Under the pieces are notes generated by a model, which did no database searches, had not been told where the DNA came from, and saw nothing but the letters and a program-made list of their open reading frames with translations. 64,000 nt of DNA from Turnera subulata. Its lineage: Eukaryota > Streptophyta > Magnoliopsida > Malpighiales > Passifloraceae. Each line of letters opens with the position of its first letter. Positions within the stretch are counted from its first letter, which is position 1. The stretch spans positions 124,001 to 188,000 of the forward strand of contig JAKUCV010007502.1 of assembly GCA_028386065.3 (NCBI GenBank), given 5' to 3'. The position numbers and the translations under genes were made by a program. Positions 47,290 through 58,782 of this stretch are shown here, piece by piece.

Positions 47290-49600
47290 TCATATTCAGC
47301 AAGAAGCTGGAATGCACTAGCCTGAAGCTAGCAATTTTAAGTTATTAAATACACGGCTTGTACAGCCTGAAGCTGAACACAACTAGAAGTTGGCCGATGG
47401 ATATATAACTTACAACTGGTAAATATATTTCCGGATTAATGCCTTTTTTGATCCCTGTGTTGCCCCTAATTGTCATATCTCATCACTGTGTTCCAATTTG
47501 ATCACATTTCATCCCTCTATTGGCCCGATTTGTCAATTTTACCGGCTCCCCTTCAAAAATGATGACGTGTCGGTTTTTTTACTGACAAGTCATCGAGATG
47601 GGCCCCACCTACCGTTCCAATCCGGTTAAATCGAAATCCTCCCACCCGAATACCCATAACTCCAAATACCCACCCACCCACCAATTCAATTGCTTTAAAA
47701 GCATCTACAATCCAATATTTTTTTTATTTTTCCCCTTTTTATTTTTTCCCATTTTTTATAATTTTTTCTCTTTTTTCAAAACTTAAATTCATTAATTCAT
47801 TAAAACAGAAATCCAATAAAATATAAATAACTATTGTTTCTATTATTTTTCCCAACTCTTTTTTTCTTATTTTTTATTATCTTTTTATTTTTTAAAAATT
47901 TTAATTCCTTAATTCATCCAGTAAATTTTTTATAATTACTTTCTCCTTTCTTTTTTTTCCTTTTTGTTCTTTTCTTTTTTTTCCTTCCTCTTCTTTTTCT
48001 TTTTCTTTTCTTTCCTTTTTCTCTTCTTCCTCTCCACCGCAACCATCGCCGCCATCCCTTCTACCTCCTATCCTCTCCCTGTCACTATTACCACTGCAAC
48101 TTCTTGGTGGCCGGAACTCCACCAAACCACTGCGTCCAACACCCAAAACAACCCAACCCATGCCACAACGACAACAACGGCATCATCATCCACCTCCTCT
48201 GTCCAAGTCATCCATCAATAATCGGTCAACAAGATTTAGGACAGTCCAATAAAAACGAATCGAAAGATTAAGGTGAAGAGAAGAGGAGAAATCAAGAGAC
48301 AGGTGAGGCGGACGGCTTACCCATGTATCACGGCGTCACGGCTTACAACAACAATCGACGTCACGGCTTACCCATGTATCACGGCGCCGGTGACTCGAAG
48401 GTGAGGCGGCGAGGACGGAGGCGTACGAGAGCACGTATACGGAGAGATCGACGGCGCGTCCTTCGCCTTGGTGGTGACGAGCTCGACTCGTCCGTGGCGG
48501 CGAGCAAGGGAGTTTGAGCAGTAGGCCTTCCCTCGGCAGCGTTGGATTCGTAAAGAAGGGAACAGAGGCGAGAGAGAGGGGTCGATGGTTGCAGCGGTGG
48601 CAGATGGCGACTGAATTCGAGGTGAGGCCGGCTCCAGTATGTGCTCCATCGTGCAGGGAGGGCAGCCTCCCGAGGCCACCAGGAAGAAGAGATGGCGGCG
48701 ATGGCTGCGGTGGAGAGGAAGAAGAGAAAAAGAAAAGAATATAAAAAGAAATGGAAAAGGAAGGAAGAAAAGAAAAGAAAGAAAAGGAAAAAAAAAGAAA
48801 GGAGAAAGTAATTATAAAAAAATTAATGGATAAATTAAGGAATTAAAATTTTTAAAAAATGAAAAGATAATAAAAAATAAGAAAAAAAAAAGTTGGGGAA
48901 AATAATAGAAACAATAGTTATTTATATTTTATTGGATTTCTGTTTTAATGAATTAATGAATTTAAGTTTTGAAAAAAGAGAAAAAATTATAAAAAATGGG
49001 AAGAAATAAAAAGGGGAAAAATAAAAAAAAAATATTGGATTATAGATGCTTTTAAAGCAATTGAATTGGTGGGTGGGTGGGTATTTGGGGTTATGGGTAT
49101 TCGGGTGGGAGGATTTCGGTTTAACCGGATTAAAACGGTAGGTGGGGCCCATCTCGATGACTTGTCAGTGAAAAAACCGACACGTCATCGTTTTTGAAGG
49201 GGAGCCGGTAAAATTGACAAATCGGGCCAATAGAGGGATAAAATGTAATCAAATTGGAACACAATGATGAGATATGACAATTAGGGGCAACACAGGGATC
49301 AAAAAAGGCATTAATCCATATATTTCCCTAAGTTATTATATAGCAGCCTGAAGTTGACACATATATAGCAGCCTTAAGCTGGTACACTATAGCTCAAAAC
49401 TGACGCTAGCCTGAAGCTAGCAAATAATTCTTAAAATTATTCAATACATAGTATGCACAGCTCGAAGCTGGCACCAACTGGAAGTTGGATGATTGATTTA
49501 TTATTTACCAGCCCGAAGCTGACAAATAATTTTTTTTCTAAGTTTTAAATAAATAGTTCGCACAGCCCGAAGCCGAAACCGACTAGAAGTTGGTTTATTG
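47290..49600 (+). repeat. Micro-hairpin array (NNNCTGAAGNNN units), split by a MULE
   Basis: At 47300-47420 and again 49340-49600 the copia interior carries AGCTAGC-type palindromes around CTGAA or CCGAA, for example GCTAGCCTGAAGCTAGC (twice), CAGCCTGAAGCTG, CAACTGGAAGTTGG and CAGCCCGAAGCTG. The MULE (47433-49317) interrupts the array. Confidence 0.82.
47433..49317. mobile_element. MULE with very long (about 626-bp) inverted arms and 10-bp target duplication
   Basis: Identical flanks ATATATTTCC at 47423-47432 and 49318-49327. Arms 47433-48058 and about 48690-49317 are near-perfect inverted copies starting GGATTAATGCC. Between them lie about 630 bp of GC-rich DNA holding a direct repeat (CACGGCTTACCCATGTATCA at 48311 region and 48363 region). 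No transposase is present. The interior has frames on both strands and no recognised protein. It is inserted in the copia element, so it is younger than that insertion. Confidence 0.92.
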
Positions 49601-50029
49601 ATTTATTTGGCATGACCGGTTGGGCCATCCCGGATCAATAATGATGCACAGAATTCATTCGGTTGAAAAACCAGAAGTTTTTACAATCAATGAATTTCCA
49701 TGTGTTTGTTTGCTGCGGAAAAACAAAATTAATTATTCAGCCTTCCTATGATGAGGTTGGCATCAGAACCACCAGCAAGTTCTTGGCAATAATTCAGGGA
49801 CATATACGCGGACTAATAAATCCACTGTGTTAACCATCTAGGTAATTTTATTGTTTTAAATCGATGCATCGACTAGATGGTATATTGTGTACTTATTAGA
49901 CGCCAGTTGGCATGTTGCGTGCTTATTATGATTAAGCCAACTGCAGGTACACATCCCTAATTATCTTGTAAGACTATATGTCTTGATAATGCTGGTATAT
50001 CTCTTCAATGGATAATGTATATTGTTGGA

Positions 50030-50400
50030 AATAAACCCAAACCGATCTGGGCGAACATTTCCAATTGATTGCAGGACCATTACTAAAGAGATATTACTGT
50101 TTGAGAACATGGTATTTTACACGCAGCAAATGTGCATCAAGCCAATAAGATATCATAAGAACATAAGATCTCCCCATTGGTTCATGGTCGCGAACCTAGT
50201 ATCTTCCACCTTCGGACCATTGGTTGTACAATATTTAATGCTCCACCATAGCATTGTAAAACCGGTCCTTTAAAGAAGACTGAAAATAGATGTTGGGTAT
50301 AAAAATCTCCATCAGTTACAAAGTAGCTGAAACCATTAATTTGAGAATGGATACATATTTGCTTAAAGTGTTTACCTAACATCAGGGGGAGGAAATAAGC
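50030..50400 (+). pseudogene. copia integrase C-terminal relic
   Basis: Plus-strand frames give VHGREPSIFHLRTIGCTIF and a downstream VGYESPSIIKYLEPLT-like region, typical after the copia integrase core. Interrupted by stops. Adjacent micro-hairpins such as GAACCTGAAGTTC (50462) lie just beyond. Confidence 0.7.
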
Positions 50401-50808
50401 AGCTGGATCAATATATAATTAAAATGTTATATCTATTTTTGATCCTCAAACGAATTAGTGTGAACCTGAAGTTCAAAAGATGATTCATTTGCAAAATTTG
50501 ATAAGTCAATTGCCAGACTTATTTATTTGAAAAGTATGACCATATCGGCTGCGAATGCTCCTGCTCGAAATAATGTTCCTGGAGAACAATTAAAATATGC
50601 AAATGAATCCAAAATACTCCAGAAGCGTAGAATATGCTCGGTTCCAAAGAAAACTTCTCGATAGAGAAAAAAAAAGCAAAGATACCAGATGGCCCCAGTA
50701 AGAAAATAAGACCACCAGTAGAGGTTCAAATTAAAAGTCCTCCAAAAGAGGTTGGTTTTTCTAACACAATTGATAAAGTTCCAGAAGTAACTTAGGTACC
50801 TGAAATAA

Positions 50809-51990
50809 ATGAAAAATATTGAGATCTCAATTACAATGTCAGAAACAAGATGGAACCGACGTGAAATAACCGTCGACGGAATATTCACTTATATAGCGCT
50901 AAATATTATGAAAGAAAATGAGGATCATGAACCTACATCTATTGATGAATGTAGGCGCAGTATGATTGGTCAAAATAGAGACATAATAAAGGCTGTGTTA
51001 GACTCGCTTGAGAAGCGAGAAATTTTCGGACCTATAGTCCGTACACCAGATGGTGTAAAAATCGGTTGGTCATAAAATGGGTATTTGTGCGAAAAAAATT
51101 ATAATAGTGAGATACAAAGCATGGCTCATCGCACAAGGTTTTACCCAACGACCCAATAATAATTGTGAGGAGATATACTCCCCTGTGGTGGATGCAATTA
51201 TTTTTACAGTTTGATAAAGTCTGGCATAATATGAAAAGAATTAAAAAATGTATCAAATGGATGCTATTACAGCCTATTTTTTAAGGATCCATAAGTCATG
51301 ACATATGCATAAGAATCCCTGAAAGATTCAAGTTGCTTGAAGCAACTAATTCCCGGGAATATACAGAAATTAAACTGAATTGATTTTTACATGGTTTAAA
51401 CCAATTTGAGTATGCATAGCATAAGGTACATGCATGAATTTTACTTATGTTGATAATTCATATGTGTTTTTGTGATATAAATATTATTGGAACTCTTGAA
51501 GAAGCTTCCAAATGCCGTGCTATTTGAATGAATTAGAATGATCCTGAAGAACCATATTTGAATACAATTTATATTACTAGTAACATGAAGCCTGAAGCTT
51601 ATGACTTAAGCCCATTGGCTAGATATAACTTTATTCTTATCTTCGGGGTATAACAGATGAGGTATTATGTTAACCCTGTAAACCCGAAGAGAATATAGTT
51701 GGTCTTTGCAGATGCAGACCCATTATTTGATCCACAAAAGCACAGACAAACATATGCTACAAGTTTACACATGAAATTGCTATACCCTCGGGACCACAAA
51801 AGCAAGATGGCAAGGAAGGTACTCCAACAACAAATTATGAAGATAATACTGCCAATGCTATTCAATTAAAGTAGTACTGTATCAAAAGTGAACGAACATG
51901 GCATCTGTCACCAAATGTCACCGAAAGTTGACAAGAACGATTGGCATGCAATGACATCAAGAAATCTAGAGAGGCCAAAATGAGGGGGAG
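50809..51990 (+). pseudogene. copia RT and RNase H relic
   Basis: 50809-51075 is an open 88-codon piece (ISITMSETRWNRREITVDGI, IGQNRDIIKAVLDSLEKREI, GPIVRTPDGVKIGW), the N-terminal part of copia RT. Past its stop, further RT and RNase H pieces can be traced in all frames to about 51990. Heavy decay contrasts with the near-identical LTRs. Confidence 0.8.
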
Positions 51991-52113
51991 TAGAATACGC
52001 ACTGCACTCTTTTTTCCTTCTCTAAGTTTTTATCCCATTGGGTTTTTCTTGGTAAAGTTTTTAATGAGGCAGTTTTCCCAATAGCGTATCCTACCTAACA
52101 CATAATGACATCC

Positions 52114-52122
52114 AAGGGGGAG
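52114..52122 (+). other. Polypurine tract of the copia element
   Basis: AAGGGGGAG directly precedes the 3' LTR start TGTTATG. Confidence 0.9.
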
Positions 52123-52336
52123 TGTTATGAAAAACGTGGTGGATGTCATTGGTGTACGATTACACCCACCACCTTATTCCTCTACATCTATATATTGTAC
52201 ACATTTCTGGTTTGGGTATATGAATAAAAAAAATTGGAGCCGAGCTCCTCTTCTCCTCTTCCTGCCTCATCTCCTTCTCTCCAAACTTCATCTTCTTCCT
52301 CTACAAATTCTCAGTAAACACAGATTATTTATAACA
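52123..52336 (+). repeat. copia 3' LTR
   Basis: Partner of 44343-44556, 214 bp, followed by the ATAGG target duplication. Confidence 0.93.
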
Positions 52337-52341
52337 ATAGG

Positions 52342-52965
52342 AAAAAATTCTTAGCAAGTTCTATTATTTAATGTGATTCCCCCATTTCATTTTATAAAAC
52401 ATTCATTCATGTATTCAGGTCCAAACCCGACCTCGAATGAATTTATACTTTTACCCTTTACTTTTTTAATTTAACTCTTAAATACTTTTTGCATAGTCTA
52501 TATTTATTCTTCTGTGAGATTTTTTTGAAACACTGATTTTTTTATGTTCAACTTCTTAATCTTGCAACTCCTGATGTCTGGAAAATAAAACTCTATTAAT
52601 AACCTACATTAAAACAAACTTATTATAATGGTTTATTTTCTTTTATTTTGTGATGACAACTCCTTTCTATTTTTTTCTTTTTATAACAGTACAAACAAAG
52701 CCACATGGCAAGGAAAAAAGTAAGTTTTTTTTTTTTTTGAGGTCATGGGAAAAAGTAAGTTTTAATAACACTTCTCTTGTCATCACTTTCGTTTAGGCTA
52801 CTAATATATTTTACGCAATGCTAATGTTCTACTTTCTCCGTCGCATAAACGCTAACTTTACGGAAGTTACTTTCTTTTATTCTATTGCAGATATATACTT
52901 TTTTATTTGAAATCTTTAGGATGGTTTATAATTTTCTCAATTGTTAACAAGTCTTTTTACATACC
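52342..52965. other. AT-rich spacer between copia element and MULE
   Basis: No gene, repeat or motif that I can support. Confidence 0.5.
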
Positions 52966-52975
52966 ATATTTTTAC

Positions 52976-54748
52976 GAGTAAATAGTTTTTTCTATCCTTA
53001 CACTTTATTGATTTCGCATCTGTTGTCCCTCTTCGTCTAATTTCACTCATGTTGTCCCTGAACTTATGATTTACCGGGTCACCCTGTCCATTTTACCCCC
53101 TACAGCCAGTGAATTTCCGTGGTGCTGACACGTGTCATGTTGGCCCCCTAGCCTGTCTACTTGTTTATTATTTTTTTCTCTTAAACAAATTTTATTTTTA
53201 AAAATATTTTTCTAAATAAGTAAATTGTGAAAAAAAAAGAATATAGGATCGGTGATATTCAGTAACCGCACCACCGCGTCGGACCGCCACAAACCACCAT
53301 CAAATCCACCCCGGGTCGCCATCAATTGACAACCAGACCTTCATGTACCTGAATCCGCCGTCAACCCAAAATCACAGAACTTGATTAACTCATTTACAAA
53401 TACAAAATCAATGACAGGGGGCGAGAGAACAAAGGAGACTCGAGCGGTGGGGTTTTATTACCGGGATAGAAAAGTGATGAGGAGACTGTAGTGACGGTGG
53501 TGTCTTGTTGCTGCTGCTCACAGGCGACAAATCAAGCCCGCAACCTTGCCCATCCACGAGTCCACGAACCACGATGGTTCGAATCGCCTCGAACCACGAA
53601 TCCACGGAAGCCCCGCAACTCGAGGAACTGCCCATGGGCGTGAGTGGATCGCGTTTGCAGGTGGTGCTCCGCTGAAGCCACAATGGAGTCGCTTACGGTT
53701 GTGATACGCTTCCATCGTCTTCGTTGTTTCGGCGACTGATGGTTGCTGGCATGGGCGGCGAGGGGTTGCCGAGCGATCTGTTCGCATCTCAGGTGGTGCT
53801 CAACGTTGTTGTGGTGGTGTTTGTCGCCGTCTTCCTAAGGCCACGACGGCCTCATCTCCCTTCCAACAAGTGCTGCTTGGCGGCAGCGGCTGCTCTCTCT
53901 CTCCCGCACCACAACACTACCCCAATCTGCGACAACGACGACTGAAGCAGAGCCATCGACGGAGACTGCGGCTGCGACGACGGCGTGGACGATACCAGTG
54001 AGGACGATTGTGGCCGGTGAATTGTTTTCCACCGCCTTGCATCAACTGAATCGGAGACCTTGCAGGCCAATTCCCCTTATGTGAGTGAATGAATGGAAAG
54101 GAAGCTGCTGCTACTTTTGCTTTTGCTTGGATTGGATCTTCACCGGTTATCTCGCTTCCTTCTCTCTTTTTTTTTTTTTGCTTTTCTCGTCATGAAAATC
54201 CATCTGCTTTCTTCTTTTTCCCATATGTGAAGAGGATGAGCATGGCGGTGGGGTGGAATGCTCGGTGGCTATGGACGATGGTCTACGAAAAAGAAAAGGA
54301 AAGAAGAGAATTATAAAAAGAAGACTCAAATTCTAAATAATAAAATAGCGACATTTTTTAATTTAATAGGGTTTTAGAAATTAAATTTTTAAAAAGCAAA
54401 AATGGTTAAAAAACGGACAGAATGTTAAAAATAAAAGACAAGAAAATAAAAATGACATGTTTTTTTATGATTTATTTATTTTTGTATTATTATAAAACCA
54501 ATTTATTAAAAAGGAGGTTTAGAAATCAAATTTGGAAAAAAAGAAAATAAAAGAAAGAATAAAAAGATTACAGCCTGCGGGCCCATTGACACGTGTCAGC
54601 ACCACGATAATTGACCTGCTGTAATGGGTAAAATGGACAATGTGGCCCGGTAAATTGTAAGTTGAGGGACAACATGCGTGAAAATAAACGAAGAGGGACA
54701 ACAATTACGAAATTGACAAAGTGTAAGGATAGAAAAAACTATTTACTC
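52976..54748. mobile_element. MULE with GC-rich cargo and perfect 10-bp target duplication (Pack-MULE candidate)
   Basis: Identical flanks ATATTTTTAC at 52966-52975 and 54749-54758. Inverted arms of about 185 bp start GAGTAAATAGTTTTTTC and end near GACACGTGTCA. The interior 53260-54330 is GC-rich with frames of 60-91 codons on both strands, none recognised and none a transposase. The composition step at the arm/cargo border suggests captured gene DNA. Confidence 0.9.
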
Positions 54749-55091
54749 ATATTTTTACATGTTCTAGGATCAGAATTATACACCTACACTTTTTCTTTTT
54801 CCTCTCCTCACTCCCCAACTTATCCAAACAATTTGAATTTTGTCTCCCCTCTTCCCCTCAATTTCCATCCAGTACTTCGGCTCCCTTTCCTTCCCACCAA
54901 ATTTCCAAATACAGAATGAGCCAAAATTAAGAAAAACAAATAGGGAGAAAAGATGACACAAATGTAGTATTTTTCATGGGAGGAAGAGAGAGAAGTATCG
55001 AATAGGTAGGAAATCCAGTAGTATTAAGATTTATAGCATCAAGCCATCAACCCAAATAAGGCTCTAGTATAAAATGTTCCTATTTCCCACC

Positions 55092-57809
55092 ATGACAATC
55101 TGCGCTTGCAGTAGACTACACACCATCATCATCAGAAGGGAGCAGGCAGCTTTTGTGAAATTCATCCTCTGCTCCTTTCTACTCTCAACCATAAGACCCT
55201 CCATCGCAATAGACTCTATTGGCCAAGGTGTATCCATAAAAGATGGTGGCGACACCGTTGTTTCAGTAGGCCAAACTTTTGAACTTGGATTTTTCAGCCC
55301 ATCCGGGACTTCAACGAGACGATACTTGGGGATTTGGTATAAGAGTTTCTCTACAGGAACTGTTGTTTGGGTGGCCAACAGAGAAACTCCACTTCTTGAT
55401 CATTCTGGGCTCCTCAAGATGACTGATCAAGAAATTCTTGTTCTTCTAAACAGTACAAACTATACAATTTGGTCCTCCACAGCGATGAAGGCTGCAAACC
55501 GTCCGGTTGCTCGGCTCCAAGACTCTGGGAATCTTGTGGTCAAAGGTGAAAGTGACAGCAATACCGAGAAGAACTATATATGGCAGAGCTTTGATCAACC
55601 CACTGATACCTTTCTACCAGGCATGAAAAATGGTTTTGTTCATGGTTTGGAATTGTTCTTGTCATCATGGAAGAGCATTGATGATCCAGCTAGAGGTGAT
55701 TACACCAGCGGCATAGTTCGTCGAGGGTTTCCACAGCAGCTTTGGAAGAAAGGGAGTTCCATAGAATACAGGGTAGGGCCATGGAATGGCGTTCGAAACT
55801 TCCAGACACTTCCGGCTCGTGGTACAATATGAGTATGAACCTCGAGGAATGCAAAGAAAAGTGCTTGCGAAACTGCTCTTGCACAGCTTATACTAATGCA
55901 AACATCAGCGGAGCAGGCAGTGGATGCTTGCTATGGTTCGGGGAATTGATTGACATGAGAGAGTATGCTGATACAGGGCAAGACCTATTTGTGCGTATGT
56001 CTGCTTCGTATTTAGGTACTGTAACGCATTTTGAAGAAGGATTAGGCTCTATATTTTAATTTAGACAGTTCTTCTGCTTTGAGTAGATAACTGTCTGCTA
56101 AACTTCTTGTTTTATTCTACAGAAGAAAGGAGGAGAAAGAGGAACGCCGAGAAGCAGAAACAAATTGGAATTATAGTTGGAGCAATAATATTGACAATGG
56201 GAGTTTTGCTTCTTGGAAGGATATTGTATGGGAGGAGGAGGAAACATAAAAGTAGAGGTAAGCTCATATTTTTATTTAATTTTTCTTTGGTCCAGTCCAG
56301 CAATTTCTGAGACGGAAATTATAATGTCTGCTCAAGACGAAGGAAATCGTAAACTTATTTCAATAGAAATTAAACTTGAATCTTGAATTATTTAACAGAG
56401 AACATGAAAAACATTCTTGAGAAGTATTACAAAACCAGGCAAAACAACAGTGAAGACCTTGAGTTACCAGTAATTCAATTTTCCACAATAACCAAGGCGA
56501 CGCAGAATTTTTCAAGCAAGAACAAGCTGGGGAAAGGTGGTTTCGGAACTGTATACAAGGTAAGTAGTTAAGGCAACATCATCTTTGTAAGGGCAGTTGA
56601 ACTATGAGACATGTGTAGCTAGTAACTTCAATGTAGCATTTGGCAGGGTACATTATCAGATGGGCAGGAAATAGCAGTCAAGAGGCTTTCCATTAACTCT
56701 AGACAAGGCCTGGAAGAGTTCATTAACGAAGTCATGTTGATTGTCAAACTTCAGCATCGGAATCTTGTGAAGCTTCTGGGCTGTTGCGTTGAAGGAGATG
56801 AGAGAATGCTTGTCTACGAATACATGCCAAACAAAAGCTTGGACTATTTCATTTTCGGTCGGTTCCTAGCTCTTTAATGCTCTATGCCTAATACTTTGTG
56901 AAAATTCAATATTGTGCTATAAGCTCAATGAGAAAAATTTTCAGAAGAATCAAAAAGAAGAATATTGGAGTGGGAAAGGCGGATCAACATCATTAATGGA
57001 ATTGCAAGGGGCCTCATGTATCTTCATCAAGACTCCAGACTAAGGATTATACACAGAGATCTGAAAGCCAGCAATATTTTACTGGACTATGAAATGAACC
57101 CAAAAATTTCTGATTTTGGCATGGCAAGAATTTTCAAGGGGAATCAAACAGAGGACAAGACAAATAAAGTGGTGGGAACATAGTAAGTATTACCTATCAG
57201 TTGCCACAAATTAATTCTTTACTATGAAATAAGATTGGCAATTCAGTCTCTACACCAATGTTTTCCAGCGGCTACATTGCCCCTGAATACGCAGTTAAGG
57301 GGCGCTTCTCGGTGAAATCCGACATCTTTAGCTTTGGGGTTTTGGTGTTAGAGATACTCAGTGGAAAAAAGAACAGAGGATTTTCCAGTCCAGACCATCA
57401 CCATAACCTTCTTGGACACGTAAGTGCTGAAAATATTTGGAAGTTTATTTCTTTGGCCGTGATCGAACCAACTCAGCAAAAGTTGACCCATAAGTCATAA
57501 GTCTTGGACAATTATTGTATAATTATTATGTGCTAATATTTTTTTGTGTCTAAATAGGCATGGATACTTTGGATGGAATCAAGGCCGCTGGAATTGGTGG
57601 ATGATATGCCTTGCGAGTCTGCTGATGGGCCTCAAATAGAGCGATGCATTCATATAGGCCTCCTATGTGTACAAAACCAACCCGAAGACAGGCCTAACAT
57701 GTCAAACGTAGTTCTGATGTTGGAAAGCCAGATATTGTTGCCTCAACCAAAGCAGCCTGGCTTTTTCGGGGAAAGCAGCCTCTTATACCTGCAACAAAAA
57801 ATGAAATGA
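55092..57809 (+). pseudogene. G-type lectin S-receptor-like kinase, copy 3 (disrupted)
   Basis: Exons as in copies 1 and 2: 55092-56015, 56123-56257, 56399-56559, 56647-56857, 56945-57182, 57269-57419, 57558-57809. Compared with copy 2, exon 1 lacks 400 bp (equivalent to 38496-38895). This removes the end of the S-domain, the EGF-like module and the start of PAN, and shifts the frame: after [10 protein letters not shown] the frame runs to a stop at 55832, giving a 246-aa lectin/S-domain fragment. The kinase exons keep [34 protein letters not shown] and all splice sites. A second indel near 57778 shifts the C-terminal tail (ends LYLQQKMK; the ancestral stop lies at 57833). A full receptor cannot be made. 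A secreted N-terminal fragment is conceivable. Confidence 0.92.
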
Positions 57810-57835
57810 CCATGACAATTCTCGAACCCCGCTGA

Positions 57836-58480
57836 ACTGGTTGGGAAAGCTTCTTATGGGATGTAATGAAAGCATTATTTTGACGTAGACTATTGTATAA
57901 TCTTTGAACGAAATCTTCTTTTATGATGGGCCAATCCTACATGAGTATTGCGTAATCTTTGAACGAAATTTATTGATTTATTTGGATATTAAATTAATAA
58001 CACTACAATAATGTGATTGGTTAAATTAATCAATATAATACTTTGTTTAGTTTTTTTTGTTTATTTGGGTATAAAATTAATGAGATAAAATGATTTGCTT
58101 AGAATTTTTTTTATTAAAAATATCCACTCCACACTTTAAAATATTATTTTATTTGGGACCGTGCATGCCACTTGTCGATTTCCCATTGGTCCACCTCAGC
58201 AAGGGTGCCAACCGGGCGCACATCGCCATGTGGACAGTCCACGTCAGCCTCCAGCACACGCCAAATTGGGTGAATAGTGCTTCAATTTTGACTTTGGGCG
58301 ATTTGAAGGAGATTTGGATAAATGAGTACCCAAATCGAATGAAATGTGGTAGCTTGGAGGGGAAGTTGAATTTTTTGTAACTTGATACCCAAACTGAAGT
58401 TTTTTGGTTATTGATATATTAATAACCCCTCAAGTGAGGGGTTAATTCGAATTAACCCCTCACTTGACAATTTTTTCCTT
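57836..58480. other. AT-rich spacer with a perfect palindrome
   Basis: No gene is seen. 57900-58080 contains a repeated phrase (TCTTTGAACGAAAT at about 57900 and 57957). 58190-58260 has GC-rich text with CCACGTCAGC like the ends of some MULEs, but no partner arm was found. Confidence 0.5.
58430..58467. repeat. 38-bp perfect palindrome
   Basis: The sequence from TCAAGTGAGGGGTTAATT to AATTAACCCCTCACTTGA reads the same on both strands with no spacer. It could extrude as a cruciform or mark an excised or solo inverted-repeat element. Confidence 0.95.
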
Positions 58481-58782
58481 TGACTTCCTGTATACGCCTC
58501 GTCCACTGGGAGAGAGAGAGAACGGTTGAGTATCCTCTTGTGCATCGTGCGCCGTGCTTTCTTTCTCATGAGTGGTGGTTTCCAGCGGTTATCAAGGGTA
58601 AACCTATTCTCTTTTTCCATTTATTTCCTTCATTCTTTCTCTGTCTATCCTTCTCTCTTCACCTTCCTCTCAATCTCCAATCTTCCTTCTTTGGTTTGTC
58701 GGGTTCTGTTATCAGCAATCCACCAAATCGCCGGGTATTTCATCTTCCTTTCTCTCCTTTTCTTTTTCCTTCCCTATTTATC

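Larger units (their letters stand above)
44343..52336 (+). mobile_element. Ty1/copia retrotransposon with two near-identical LTRs but decayed coding region
   Basis: LTRs 44343-44556 and 52123-52336 (214 bp each, TGTTATG...ATAACA) differ at only about five positions. Perfect 5-bp target duplication ATAGG at 44338-44342 and 52337-52341. A primer site follows the 5' LTR and a polypurine tract precedes the 3' LTR. The interior has gag, integrase and RT pieces full of stops, and a MULE at 47433-49317. Without the MULE it is about 6.1 kb. Confidence 0.93.
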
